In this document: piece after piece, positions 44,521 to 53,179 of the stretch
Layout of the letters: each line of letters starts with the position of its first letter
Numbering within the stretch: position 1 is the first letter of the stretch
Source of the DNA: JABSQH01 sp039177505
GTDB lineage: Bacteria; Actinomycetota; Acidimicrobiia; Acidimicrobiales; Ilumatobacteraceae
Direction of reading: 5' to 3'
Assembly (NCBI GenBank): GCA_039177505.1
Contig: JBCDFR010000003.1
Location: 47,192 to 111,191 of the forward strand
DNA: 64,000 nt
Notes under the pieces: model-generated
Databases searched by the model: none
What the model was told of the DNA's origin: nothing
The model's input: the letters and a program-made list of their open reading frames with translations, nothing else
Made by a program: the position numbers and the translations under genes

Positions 44521-45378
44521 TCACGTCCCCACGACGCCTTGCAGCTGCGCAGCGGTGTAAGTGTTGTCGAGCAGCGAGGCGATGGTCATCGGTCCGGTGC
44601 CGCCGGGCATCGGTGTGATCCAGCCCGCGACGGGCGCGACCGACTCCTGATCGACGTCGCCGACGATCCCGGCATCGGTACGCGAGATGCCGACATCGAT
44701 CACTGCGGCTCCGGACTTGACGATGTCACCGGTGATCATCCCGGCTTGCCCCGCGGCACCGACAACGATGTCGCACTCCCGCACGACGTCCGCCATGTCG
44801 GCGGTGCGCGAATGGGCCAACGTGACCGTGGCGTCGACGCCCTTGCGCGCGAGCAACAGCGCTAGCGGGAGCCCGACCAGGGTCGACCGGCCGATCACCA
44901 CGGCGCGTTTGCCGCTCACCGGTACCTCGTAGCGCTCGAGCAACCGCATCACGCCGGTCGGTGTGCACCCGACCAGCCCGGGACGCCCTCGCACCAATCG
45001 TCCCATTGAACGTTCGGTGAGGCCGTCGACGTCTTTCTCGGGCGGGATCAGATCGAGCACCGCCTCTTCATCGCGACCATCGGGAAGTGGGAGCTGCACG
45101 AGGATGCCGTTCACGTCGGGGTCGGCCGCGAGAGCGGTGACCACCGACTCGATCTCCGCTTGTGTCGACGTTGCGGGCAAGTCGGTGTGCCGAGAGATCA
45201 TCCCGGCCTCTTCGGCCTTCTTGCGCTTGCTGCGAACGTAGCGCTGGCTCGGCCCGTCGTCACCGACCAGCACGGTCGCCAGCGTGATCGCCGGCGACCC
45301 GGCAGCCTCGATCTTCGCCTTGAGCTCGACGAGGATTTCGTCGCGCAGCACCTTGCCGTCCATCACGATTGCCGTCAC
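44521..45378 (-). CDS. folD: Bifunctional methylenetetrahydrofolate dehydrogenase / cyclohydrolase
   Basis: Interconverts 5,10-methylene-, methenyl- and 10-formyl-tetrahydrofolate. The 285-residue product has the catalytic SKRKKAEEAGM-type Lys helix (YVRSKRKKAEEAG near residue 50), VQLPLPDGRDEEAVLDLIPPEKDVDGL and the NADP loop VVIGRSTLVGLPLALLL. Family signature PMPGGTGPMTIASLL is near the C-terminus. GTG 45378 has TAGGTT 7 nt upstream; an ATG at 45363 is the alternative. It is on the same strand as ilvBNC but separated by the inverted repeat. Confidence 0.95.
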   Translation of the reverse strand: MTAIVMDGKVLRDEILVELKAKIEAAGSPAITLATVLVGDDGPSQRYVRSKRKKAEEAGMISRHTDLPATSTQAEIESVVTALAADPDVNGILVQLPLPDGRDEEAVLDLIPPEKDVDGLTERSMGRLVRGRPGLVGCTPTGVMRLLERYEVPVSGKRAVVIGRSTLVGLPLALLLARKGVDATVTLAHSRTADMADVVRECDIVVGAAGQAGMITGDIVKSGAAVIDVGISRTDAGIVGDVDQESVAPVAGWITPMPGGTGPMTIASLLDNTYTAAQLQGVVGT

Positions 45379-45436
45379 TCCGCCGAACCTACCCCTCGTG
45401 CGGCCTCGCCCCGTGCGATCGTGCGTCGGCGAACGA

Positions 45437-46210
45437 TCAGACCGTGACTGTCACCCCGTTGAGGCTGTCGTCGAAGCTGACGTAGCCGGCGATCGTCGTG
45501 AGGCCATCGAACGGATCGGGGTACGACCAGGCGAGGTCAGCGACGCCGTTGCCAGACCAGTAGGTGGTCTGCCCCTTGTATGGGCAGTGGGTGGTGGTCT
45601 CGGTGGCCGACAAATCGATCGTCACAGCGTCGACGGGCAGGTACCAACGGTTGGCGAGTCCGGTCTCGGACACCACCACGGCATCGGCCGTATCGGCCAC
45701 GACCTTGCCGTTGACCTTCACCTGAACGCGTCGACTCGACGGACGGGCATCGACCCGGTGGTACGGGTCGCGCAGATGGCCGAACACCTCAGTGTCCTCG
45801 TCGAACCAGCGGTCCATCTTCGAGAAATACGGCGCCACGTAGCCGGCGAGCCACGGTGCCTCCGGCAGCGGCGACGGGTATCCCCACACGGCGTTGTCGA
45901 CCACCCGGTCGCCGACCCGCACCGACCAGTACGCGGCGTCGCCCTTGAACGGACAGCGTGTCGAGTGATCGGTGGGTTCGAGTAGCGCCATGTCGACGGC
46001 GTCAATTGGCACGTACAGCACCGGCGCGATGTTGCTCTCGTGCACCAGTTGGCCGTCGACCGTGTCGAACAGGGTCACGCCGCCCACCTCGGCGCGGACG
46101 CGCCGGGGGAACGGATCCATCAACAGTCGATGGCGCGGTCCATCGATCGTGTAGTTCACCGTGTCGGGCGATGTGGTGCCGAGCAGGGCAGCGCCGAGGG
46201 TCAGGGTCAT
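45437..46210 (-). CDS. Tandem DUF427 domain protein
   Basis: A 257-residue protein with two DUF427 domains. Each has the same plan: RRVRAEVGGVTLFDT / RRVQVKVNGKVVADT, then a VLYVPIDAVDMALLEPTDHSTRCPFKGDAAYWSV block in the first and WYLPVDAVTIDLSATETTTHCPYKGQTTYWS in the second, with the hallmark H/R-CP(F/Y)KG turn. DUF427 proteins are small beta-barrels of unknown function. Its ATG overlaps the stop of the 1057-residue STAND protein by 4 bp (ATGA), so production of the two is linked. Confidence 0.88.
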   Translation of the reverse strand: MTLTLGAALLGTTSPDTVNYTIDGPRHRLLMDPFPRRVRAEVGGVTLFDTVDGQLVHESNIAPVLYVPIDAVDMALLEPTDHSTRCPFKGDAAYWSVRVGDRVVDNAVWGYPSPLPEAPWLAGYVAPYFSKMDRWFDEDTEVFGHLRDPYHRVDARPSSRRVQVKVNGKVVADTADAVVVSETGLANRWYLPVDAVTIDLSATETTTHCPYKGQTTYWSGNGVADLAWSYPDPFDGLTTIAGYVSFDDSLNGVTVTV

Positions 46211-49200
46211 GTCGTTGCCAACCCGTCGGCCCCACTGCTTTGTTCCAGTCGATCCCGAGCGAGGAGTAGGTCTTGTAGCTCCCGGAGACGCAGGCGTGCA
46301 CCGCCGGCCGCGATGTGGGCGAAGTCGGCGCCGCCGAGGGCCGCCCGGGCTCCGTCCTCGGTGCGTCGAGCGAGTGCCGCCACGCCGACGGCCGGCGGCT
46401 GACCGGTGCGGTCGAGGTAGTCGAGATACCACCCGATCGCGGTCGCCGCCGTCGCTGCGTCACCGGCGTCGAGGAAGCTCGCCGCAACGATCACCGGCGC
46501 AGCGCGTTGGGTGAACAGGTCGTACGGTCCGAGCGTGGCTTCGATCGCATCGAGGGCGTGGCGGCGCGCCGTAACCATGGCCTCCGACGCAGCAGCAACG
46601 ATCGCCACGGCCACCTCGGCCTGGCTCCGACCACCCGCGTCGCCGAGATCGACTGCGCTCGACACACCGCGCTCGGCAAGTCGCCACGCACGCTCCACGT
46701 CGCCGAGTTCGGCAGTCACCATCGCCTCGAATCGCAGACCCAGCGCCGCGTTGTAGCGGTCGTTCATCTCCTCCGCCTCGCGCCGCAGCTGCCGGTATTG
46801 CGCGCCCGCCTCTTCGGGTTGTCCGGCGTACCACAGCGTGTTCGCGCCGAGCCACAGATACAGCAGCCGCGTGCTGCTCGGCTCGGAGAAGTCGTGCAAC
46901 GCCTTGCCATAGAGCTCGGCCGCATCGCCGTAGCGCCGCTCAAGAAAGGCAAGTGACGCATCGATCGAGTACTGCACATTGGGTGAAACGAAGCCGCCAC
47001 CGCGCTCGCCCATCAGGGACAACAGGTCGCGGGTGCGGTGCATGTCACCACGCACATAGGAGACCATCGATGCGATGCCCGCCACCGGTCCGTAGATCTC
47101 GTCGGGCGCCGCTCGATGCGTTGCCAACGCACGGTCGAGAAGCTCACCGCCCTTGGCGGCCCGGCTGCGGGCGATCCAGTAGAGCGCAAGGCTGCCGGCC
47201 AGCAGGAGCTCGCGTTCGTCGTCGGCGCGATGCAGCCGGTCGAGGGTCGCCACCAGCTCGTCGGCGAGATCGTCGAGTTGCACCGCGGTTGGAGCGCCAA
47301 CCAGCGCAGCGACGGCTGTCTCGAACACCACCTCGTTGAGGCGGCCCTCGTTCGACGCCACCGAGTCGTCGGCGTCGGCGTCGGCGTCGAGGACAGCGGT
47401 CCGAATGGTGTCGAGCAACCGATACTGCGCGCCGCCATCGACGCGTTGGACGAGTGAGCGATCGATCAGCCGGGTGACCAGTTGCTCGACGCGGTCGGCG
47501 GTAAGCGGTGGGATGCCCCACGTGTGACCGGCTGCCGCCGGCGTGAACGGCGCAGTGTGGGTGGCCAAGCGAGCGAGCAACACACGCTCGTCGTGATCGA
47601 GCAGACCGATGCTCCAACGAGCTGCGGCGAGCGTGCTGCGATGCCGCTCGGGCCGATCGTCGCCTCCGGCCAAGGCGGCGCCGCGATCGAGTTGGCGAAG
47701 CGTCTCGGCGGCTCCGAGTGCATCAAGCCGGGCGGCTGCAAGCTCGAGTGCGAGTGGCACACCATCGAGCCGGACGGCGAGTTCTTTGAGCAGCGTGTCG
47801 TCGCGCTCGTCGCTGACCGGGGCGGTCTGGGCGAGGAGCGCAACCGCATCGTCTGCGCTCAACCCGTGCAGTCGAACGAGGCGCTCCCCCGCTGCACGAA
47901 GTGGGACTTGCGAGGTCACGAGCAGCCGTAGCCCGGATACCCGCCTGAGCCGGCGAACCACCTGGAGCACCCCGTCGGTCGCCAGCTCGGCGGTGTCGAG
48001 CCTGACGAGCACCGAGCGAGCGCCAATCGAATCCACGAGGTTGTCGTCGACCGAGCCGAGCGACTGTTCGTTCACGTCGAGCGCCCCGGCGAGCGCACGG
48101 AGGATGCTGTCAGGGTCGACGCTCGCAAGATCGTCGAGATCGACCGCGATGACACGATCGAACGCCGACGCGACCGTGCGCTCGACGTGCTGGGCCAGCA
48201 GTGTTTTGCCGACTCGGCTGGTTCCGACGACCGTGACCAGACGGTGGGTCGCGAGTTCTGCGGCGACCGGCTCGACGACGTCGTCGGCGTTGATCGTCAC
48301 GACCAGTGGCGGCGGCGGCGCCACGTCGAACGGAAACGGCGACCGGCTGACGGTGAGGTCGGTGCCGAGTTCTGCAGCGGGGGCCGAGGGATCGAGCGTG
48401 TTCGGCCCGGTGGTGATCGGCTCGAGGAAGATCTCGCCTGAGATCCCACCGTAGGGCGGTCGATCGAAGAGCAACTCGATCGGTAGCTCGATGTCGACGC
48501 TTCCCGACACCGGTTCGTCGACCAGCACCTGATGGACCGGCGCGTCGTCCTGCCCGGCGTCGCGCACGAACCGGAGGTACTCGTCGTCGTCGAGCACGCG
48601 TAGGAACCACGACGCGATTGGACGGTCACCGTCTGCCACGTCCGTCGGTGCGCCCGCGAACACGCGCAACGAGAAGCTCGCTTCGTAGACGTCGCCGGTC
48701 TCGTCGTCGATGGAGCGCACTGTGACCGGCTCGGACTCGGTCAACCCCGCCGGGATCGTCACGGCGACGTCGAGCGGTTCGTAGTCGACACCGCCGACCC
48801 CGCTGGCGTCTTCGGTGCGAACGGTGAGGTAGATCGGATTGACCGGCGCGGCCGTACTGCTCACCCTGGCCGTGGTCGACTCACCCTCGTCGAGCAATCC
48901 GGTGCCAGGCCTGATGGTGAGGTTGAGGCGCGAGCTGTCGGCAATCGTCACTGTGGTCCGTTCGACCCCACCGGGTAGGCCGAGCAGGATGTCGACATCC
49001 TCCGGACCTTCGAGCAGGCCGTCGTCGACGACCGCGAGATCCACCGTGCCGATGGTGGAGCCGGCCGGGAACACGAGCGAGGATTGGACCGTCGACACGT
49101 CGGTGCCGATCGTGGCTGCGTTGCGATTCGCGATCGAGGGTTCGGCGAGCTGAATCGGTACGACGAGCTCGTCAGCGGCTACGTCGCGCGGCCGGCCGAA

Positions 49201-49380
49201 CGTGACGGTCAATTGCTCCTCGGCTTCGCCGCCGACCTCCGACACGACGGTCACGATGGGCGCCGCGGCCACCGGCGGCGATCCGGTGATGGGCACGATG
49301 CCGACCAGGAGCCCACCGGCGCTGGGCAGGTAGATCGCAGGAGGTCGAGTGATGCGAAGCAGGGGGAAACGACGCGGCAC
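46207..49380 (-). CDS. Calx-beta / STAND-type ATPase / TPR fusion protein
   Basis: A 1057-residue protein of unusual make-up. Residues about 14-40 are mildly hydrophobic and end PPVAAAP, like a weak signal or anchor. Residues about 41-150 and 151-266 are two Calx-beta domains (VFPAGSTIGTVDLAVVDDGLLEGPED; VGGVDYEPLDVAVTIPAG). After a beta-rich spacer and PPPP linker (about 355), residues 380-600 are a STAND/NB-ARC NTPase: Walker A GTSRVGKT (386-393), LLVTSQ sensor, and GVPLALELAAARL (540-552). Residues about 610-700 look like a winged-helix region and 700-1050 like TPR helices, as in AfsR/MalT-type regulators, but no DNA-binding domain is seen. GTG 49380 is the longest start; a later one would remove the hydrophobic stretch. 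Confidence 0.8.
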   Translation of the reverse strand: MPRRFPLLRITRPPAIYLPSAGGLLVGIVPITGSPPVAAAPIVTVVSEVGGEAEEQLTVTFGRPRDVAADELVVPIQLAEPSIANRNAATIGTDVSTVQSSLVFPAGSTIGTVDLAVVDDGLLEGPEDVDILLGLPGGVERTTVTIADSSRLNLTIRPGTGLLDEGESTTARVSSTAAPVNPIYLTVRTEDASGVGGVDYEPLDVAVTIPAGLTESEPVTVRSIDDETGDVYEASFSLRVFAGAPTDVADGDRPIASWFLRVLDDDEYLRFVRDAGQDDAPVHQVLVDEPVSGSVDIELPIELLFDRPPYGGISGEIFLEPITTGPNTLDPSAPAAELGTDLTVSRSPFPFDVAPPPPLVVTINADDVVEPVAAELATHRLVTVVGTSRVGKTLLAQHVERTVASAFDRVIAVDLDDLASVDPDSILRALAGALDVNEQSLGSVDDNLVDSIGARSVLVRLDTAELATDGVLQVVRRLRRVSGLRLLVTSQVPLRAAGERLVRLHGLSADDAVALLAQTAPVSDERDDTLLKELAVRLDGVPLALELAAARLDALGAAETLRQLDRGAALAGGDDRPERHRSTLAAARWSIGLLDHDERVLLARLATHTAPFTPAAAGHTWGIPPLTADRVEQLVTRLIDRSLVQRVDGGAQYRLLDTIRTAVLDADADADDSVASNEGRLNEVVFETAVAALVGAPTAVQLDDLADELVATLDRLHRADDERELLLAGSLALYWIARSRAAKGGELLDRALATHRAAPDEIYGPVAGIASMVSYVRGDMHRTRDLLSLMGERGGGFVSPNVQYSIDASLAFLERRYGDAAELYGKALHDFSEPSSTRLLYLWLGANTLWYAGQPEEAGAQYRQLRREAEEMNDRYNAALGLRFEAMVTAELGDVERAWRLAERGVSSAVDLGDAGGRSQAEVAVAIVAAASEAMVTARRHALDAIEATLGPYDLFTQRAAPVIVAASFLDAGDAATAATAIGWYLDYLDRTGQPPAVGVAALARRTEDGARAALGGADFAHIAAGGARLRLRELQDLLLARDRLEQSSGADGLATT

Positions 49381-49442
49381 GTCGTCTATTCAGCCCGATC
49401 CCACTCAAGGCTCACTCAAGCTCGACGCGCACAATCGCACGA

Positions 49443-49470
49443 GCGTGGCGGCCCCACCGACCCGCCACGC
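49443..49470 (-). terminator. Candidate terminator hairpin downstream of ino1
   Basis: GCGTGGCGG (49443-49451) and CCGCCACGC (49462-49470) form a 9-bp GC-only stem with a 10-nt loop, 22 bp beyond the ino1 stop on the minus strand and upstream of the STAND gene. There is no U-tract. Confidence 0.45.
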
Positions 49471-49491
49471 CAGCGGCCGCGACGTAAACGT

Positions 49492-50793
49492 CTAGCCAGC
49501 TTCGGAGTGGGTGACGGGTGACTCGCCCATCCACTCGCGCAGGGTGTTCTTCAGCTTGGTTTGCTGGATGAACAGGTCGTGTTCGGCGGGCGACTCACCG
49601 GCGGCTTGCGGCGCCTTGAGGTAAAAGCTCAGCCACTCCTGCACGCCTGACTCGCCAGCACGTGCTGCGAGGTCCATGAACAGGGCGAGATCGAGCACGA
49701 TCGGCGCGGCGAGGATCGAGTCACGGCACAGAAAGTCGACCTTGATCTGCATCGGGTAGCCGAGCCAGCCGAAGATGTCGATGTTGTCCCAGCCCTCTTT
49801 GTTGTCGCCGCGAGGCGGGTAGTAATTGATCCGAACGACGTGGTCGATCTCGCCGTACAGGTCCGGGTACACCTCGGGCTGGAGGATGGTGTCGAGCACA
49901 CCGAGCTTCGACACTTCCTTCGACTTGAAGTTCTCCGGATCGTCGAGCACTTCGCCGTCACGGTTGCCCAAGATGTTCGTCGAGTACCAGCCGCGCATCC
50001 CGAGCATCCGCGCCTTGAAGCCCGGAGCGAGGAGCGTCTTCATCAGCGTTTGGCCGGTCTTGAAATCCTTGCCAGCGATCGGCACACCACGCGACTGCGA
50101 CAGTTCGATCATGCAGTCGAGGTCGACCGACAGGTTCGGCGCCCCGTTGGCGAACGGCACATCGGACTGCAGCGCGGCGTAGGCGTAGATCTGGCTCGGC
50201 GAGATGTTCTCGTCGCTGTCGCGCAGGCCCTGCTCGAACGCCGCCACCGAGGCATGCACGGCGGACGGCTCTTGATAGGCCTCGGTCGATCCGCACCACA
50301 CCATCACGAGGCGGTCGCAGCCATTGGCCTCCTTGAACGATGCGATGTCGTCGATCAGCGCCATTGCCTGGTCCCACTTGTTGGGGATGTCCTTCACGCG
50401 CACGCCGTCGAGCTTCGACACCCAACGCTGGTCAAAAACCGCGTCCATCGGGACGATGCCCTCGAGATCGCTGGAGATCGCTGTGAGATCGTCGCCCTCG
50501 AGCACGCCTGCGGTCTTCGCCGCTTCGAGCGCGTTCGGCGAGATCGGATCCCATCCGCCGAACACCAGGTCGTCGAGTTCGGCGAGCGGGACGAACTCGC
50601 GAATCAGCGGGTTGCGGCCTTCCTCTTTGGTGCCGAGGCGGATGTGCGCCATCTGGCTGATCGAGCCGATCGGCGCGGTCAGGCCTTGGCGAGCGGCGAT
50701 CACGCCGGCGATGAACGTGGAGGCCACGGCACCCATGCCGGGCGTGAGCACACCAAGCTTGCCGGCGGCGGGAGCGATCTGTCGAGCGGTCAT
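49492..50793 (-). CDS. ino1: Inositol-3-phosphate synthase (myo-inositol-1-phosphate synthase)
   Basis: Converts glucose 6-phosphate to inositol 3-phosphate with NAD+, the entry to mycothiol and phosphatidylinositol. The 433-residue product has LGVLTPGMGAVASTFIAGV at the N-terminus, GGWDPISPNALEAAK, FANGAPNLSVDLD, the catalytic block GVPIAGKDFKTGQTLMKTLLAPGFKARMLGMRGWYSTNILGN-type region with its Lys residues, and VDFLCRDSILAAPIVLDLA. ATG 50793 has TATCAT 8 nt upstream. It diverges from a LysR gene 72 bp away, a common regulator/target arrangement. Confidence 0.92.
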   Translation of the reverse strand: MTARQIAPAAGKLGVLTPGMGAVASTFIAGVIAARQGLTAPIGSISQMAHIRLGTKEEGRNPLIREFVPLAELDDLVFGGWDPISPNALEAAKTAGVLEGDDLTAISSDLEGIVPMDAVFDQRWVSKLDGVRVKDIPNKWDQAMALIDDIASFKEANGCDRLVMVWCGSTEAYQEPSAVHASVAAFEQGLRDSDENISPSQIYAYAALQSDVPFANGAPNLSVDLDCMIELSQSRGVPIAGKDFKTGQTLMKTLLAPGFKARMLGMRGWYSTNILGNRDGEVLDDPENFKSKEVSKLGVLDTILQPEVYPDLYGEIDHVVRINYYPPRGDNKEGWDNIDIFGWLGYPMQIKVDFLCRDSILAAPIVLDLALFMDLAARAGESGVQEWLSFYLKAPQAAGESPAEHDLFIQQTKLKNTLREWMGESPVTHSEAG

Positions 50794-50865
50794 GGGCGGA
50801 AATGATAAGGAAGATCGCTCGACATAGGCCAATAGTGAAGTACTTCTGAACTATTCTGCGCGGCC

Positions 50866-51765
50866 GTGACCGCCCTTCCCGACCTGACGATCCGCCAGTT
50901 CGAGTACCTCGTGGCAGTCGCCGACTCCAACACCTGGGCGCTGGCTGCCGAGCGCGTGGGCGTCAGCGGATCGGCACTTTCGCAGGGCATCGCTGAACTC
51001 GAACGCCGGCTCGGTGTCGACCTGTTCGATCGCGATGGACGTCGGCGGCGGCTGCGCACCGACGCTGCGCCGGTGCTCGCCCATGCACGTCAGGTGCTCG
51101 CGCTCACCGGCGATCTGGCGGACTGGGCCCAGCGGGTCCGCACCGGATCGACGGGCCGACTGCGCCTCGGCATGATCGATGCCGCGGCGATCGTGCACTT
51201 CGGTGACCATCTCCGCCGGTTCCGGGCCGCCCGTACGGACGTGGAGTTGCGGTTGCGCGTCGAACCGTCGGGGCCGCTCCTCGATCTGCTCATCGCTGGC
51301 GATCTCGACGTCGTGGTATGCGTGGCGCCACCACAGCCGATTCCTGGAATCAGTACGACACCGCTCTTGATCGACGACGTCGCCGTGTACGCCCCAGCGA
51401 CGACGCGTCCGGGATCTCCATCGACATGGGGCCCCTGGGTGCTGTTCCCCGAGGGATCACACACCCGCGCCGCGATCACCCACGAGCTGCAGCGGCTGGG
51501 CGCGCCGCTGGACATCGTCGCCGAGAGCCACCAACCCGACGTGTTGCGCGAGATGGTCCGTCTGGGTACGGGTTGGACCGCGCTGCCGCGGGCGCAGGCC
51601 GACCACGGTGCGGCCAACCTCGTCGAAGTGCGCACGCTGCTGCGCCGCGAGCTCGTCGCAGCGGTGCGCGATGGAGCCGTGCGTCAGCCGGTCGTCGACG
51701 ACCTCATCACCTCGTTCAGCCGCCATGCGTCCGAATCGACGGGGCACTCGACGGCACTACGGTGA
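50866..51765 (+). CDS. LysR-family transcriptional regulator
   Basis: A 299-residue LysR regulator: N-terminal helix-turn-helix (TIRQFEYLVAVADSNTWALAAERVGVSGSALSQGIAELERRLGVDLFDRDGRRRRL pattern in residues 6-62), then a periplasmic-binding-like effector domain (LRLGMIDAAAIVHF, DLDVVVCVAPP, MVRLGTGWTALP). GTG 50866 has TATTCT 8 nt upstream. It is divergent from ino1, with the two -10 boxes inside the 72-bp spacer, and may regulate it and itself. The effector is unknown. Confidence 0.9.
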   Translation: MTALPDLTIRQFEYLVAVADSNTWALAAERVGVSGSALSQGIAELERRLGVDLFDRDGRRRRLRTDAAPVLAHARQVLALTGDLADWAQRVRTGSTGRLRLGMIDAAAIVHFGDHLRRFRAARTDVELRLRVEPSGPLLDLLIAGDLDVVVCVAPPQPIPGISTTPLLIDDVAVYAPATTRPGSPSTWGPWVLFPEGSHTRAAITHELQRLGAPLDIVAESHQPDVLREMVRLGTGWTALPRAQADHGAANLVEVRTLLRRELVAAVRDGAVRQPVVDDLITSFSRHASESTGHSTALR

Positions 51766-51769
51766 CGCC

Positions 51770-52123
51770 ATGCGGTCACCCGGCATCCATCACGTGTCGA
51801 TCAATGTGCGCGACACCGCTGAAGCGGTCGAGTTCTACACCGACGTGCTCGGTATGACGGTGCGCGCCGATCGCCCCGACTTCGACTTCGCCGGAGCCTG
51901 GCTCGACGTCGGCGACCACCAGGTGCATCTGCTGGAACTCACCGTGCCCGACAACGTGGGACAGCACTTCGCCATCGCCGTCGACGATCTCGACGTTGCT
52001 GTGGCCCACGCCCGCGAACGCGGCGCGACGGTCGGCGATCCAACTCCGGTCGGCTCCGGGCGTCAGGCGTTCCTGCAGGATCCGTCTGGCAACACGATCG
52101 AGCTGCATCAGCCCGACGGCTGA
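51770..52123 (+). CDS. VOC-superfamily (glyoxalase-like) protein
   Basis: A 117-residue vicinal-oxygen-chelate protein with two beta-alpha-beta-beta-beta modules: GIHHVSINVRDTAEAVEFYTDVLGM at the start, and QHFAIAVDDLDVAVAHARERGATV, AFLQDPSGNTIELHQ at the end. The metal-ligand positions (His in HHVS, His in QVHLLEL, His in QHFAI, Glu in NTIELHQ) are all plausible. It follows the LysR gene by 4 bp and overlaps the convergent cyclo-ligase gene by 16 bp. Glyoxalase, fosfomycin-resistance-type or dioxygenase roles cannot be separated. Confidence 0.87.
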   Translation: MRSPGIHHVSINVRDTAEAVEFYTDVLGMTVRADRPDFDFAGAWLDVGDHQVHLLELTVPDNVGQHFAIAVDDLDVAVAHARERGATVGDPTPVGSGRQAFLQDPSGNTIELHQPDG

Positions 52124-52596
52124 ACCATCCCGTCGTCGGTCACGACGACATCGATGGTGACGTCGTGCGGTTCGGTGGGCAGGTCGTTGCGGAGTTGCTC
52201 GCGAAAGCACACGCCGACCGCAATGCAGCCTGCGCGGGTGGTGGCGAGGTAGCGGTCGTACCAGCCACCCCCCTGCCCGAGCCGATCGCCACGCACGGTG
52301 AACGCGACCCCGGGAACGATCACCACATCCGGCCACGACGACGTCGGCCCGTCCTCGGGAACGCATACCTCCACGCCACGTGCCGCCAAGTCGTCACGCA
52401 CGCCGTCCATCTCCGGCTCTCCTGGAATCGAGTCGAACACCAACACCCGGCGGGCGTTGCGGATCGCTTCGAGCTCGACGATCACCCGCCGGATGCGTTC
52501 GCTGCGGGCGGGCTGGTCGGTGAGCGCGCGACGCATCGAGCGAAGCTCTCGACGCAAGCGGCTCTTGGCGTCGAGTGACGACGTGCCTTCGGCCAC
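52108..52596 (-). CDS. 5-formyltetrahydrofolate cyclo-ligase
   Basis: Converts 5-formyl-THF to 5,10-methenyl-THF using ATP, recycling the stable folate. The 162-residue product has the N-terminal KSRLRRELRSMRRAL helix, RRVLVFDSIPGEPEMD, VIVPGVAFTVRGDRLGQGGGWYDRYL (the ATP/Mg loop with GxGGGYYD-like motif) and CIAVGVCFREQL. GTG 52596 is preferred: TACGCT lies 7 nt upstream, and the longer frame to 52665 would overlap the divergent flavin reductase. The protein is at the short end of the family (about 180-200). Confidence 0.9.
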   Translation of the reverse strand: MAEGTSSLDAKSRLRRELRSMRRALTDQPARSERIRRVIVELEAIRNARRVLVFDSIPGEPEMDGVRDDLAARGVEVCVPEDGPTSSWPDVVIVPGVAFTVRGDRLGQGGGWYDRYLATTRAGCIAVGVCFREQLRNDLPTEPHDVTIDVVVTDDGMVQPSG

Positions 52597-52603
52597 CGGG
52601 GTG

Positions 52604-52613
52604 AGCGTACAGT
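52604..52613. promoter_or_regulatory. Overlapping divergent -10 hexamers
   Basis: AGCGTACAGT contains TACGCT on the minus strand (for the cyclo-ligase, 7 nt before its GTG at 52596) and TACAGT on the plus strand (8 nt before ATG 52622). The two hexamers share the central TA. Only 25 bp separate the two start codons, so the promoters cannot both be occupied at once. Confidence 0.6.
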
Positions 52614-52621
52614 TGGCGCCG

Positions 52622-53140
52622 ATGAGCGAGGACAGCCACGAGTTCGATTCGGCCCACTTCCGCACGGTGATGGGTCACTTCCCCACTGGCGTCACCGTCG
52701 TCACAGCGATGGCCGAAGACCGGCCCCACGGATTCACTATCGGATCGTTCACCTCGGTCTCACTCGACCCACCGCTCGTCGGCTTCCTCCCACAGGTCGG
52801 CTCAGAGACCTGGACGGCAATGGAAGGCACACGGAGCTTCTGCGTCAATGTGTTGAGCGATCAACAGAGCGACCTTTGCTGGAAGTTCGCCAAGAGCGGC
52901 GTCGAGGCATCACGTTTCGACAGCGTCAAGTGGCACGCGGCGCCGACGGGATCGCCGGTGCTCGACCGAGCCGTCGCCTGGATCGACTGCACGATCGAGG
53001 AGGTACACACGATGGGCGACCACCACTTCGTGCTCGGCCGCGTCGTCGCTCTCGACGCCGACGCCAACCACGACGGCGAGCCGCCGCTGCCGTTGGTGTT
53101 CTACCGCGGCGCCTTGGGTGGCTTTTCCGCCGAGGGCTGA
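52622..53140 (+). CDS. Flavin reductase family protein (FMN-binding split barrel)
   Basis: A 172-residue FMN-binding split-barrel protein of the flavin reductase/HpaC type, which supplies reduced flavin to two-component monooxygenases or is itself a flavoenzyme. Motifs: FRTVMGHFPTGVTVVTAM, PHGFTIGSFTSVSLDPPLVGFLPQ (flavin-phosphate site), FCVNVLSDQQSDLCWKFA and the terminal PLVFYRGALGGF. ATG 52622 has TACAGT 8 nt upstream. No partner monooxygenase is next to it. Confidence 0.9.
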   Translation: MSEDSHEFDSAHFRTVMGHFPTGVTVVTAMAEDRPHGFTIGSFTSVSLDPPLVGFLPQVGSETWTAMEGTRSFCVNVLSDQQSDLCWKFAKSGVEASRFDSVKWHAAPTGSPVLDRAVAWIDCTIEEVHTMGDHHFVLGRVVALDADANHDGEPPLPLVFYRGALGGFSAEG

Positions 53141-53179
53141 TCCAGCCGCGCTGCGCTGGTGCGCTGGCAGACTGAACGA

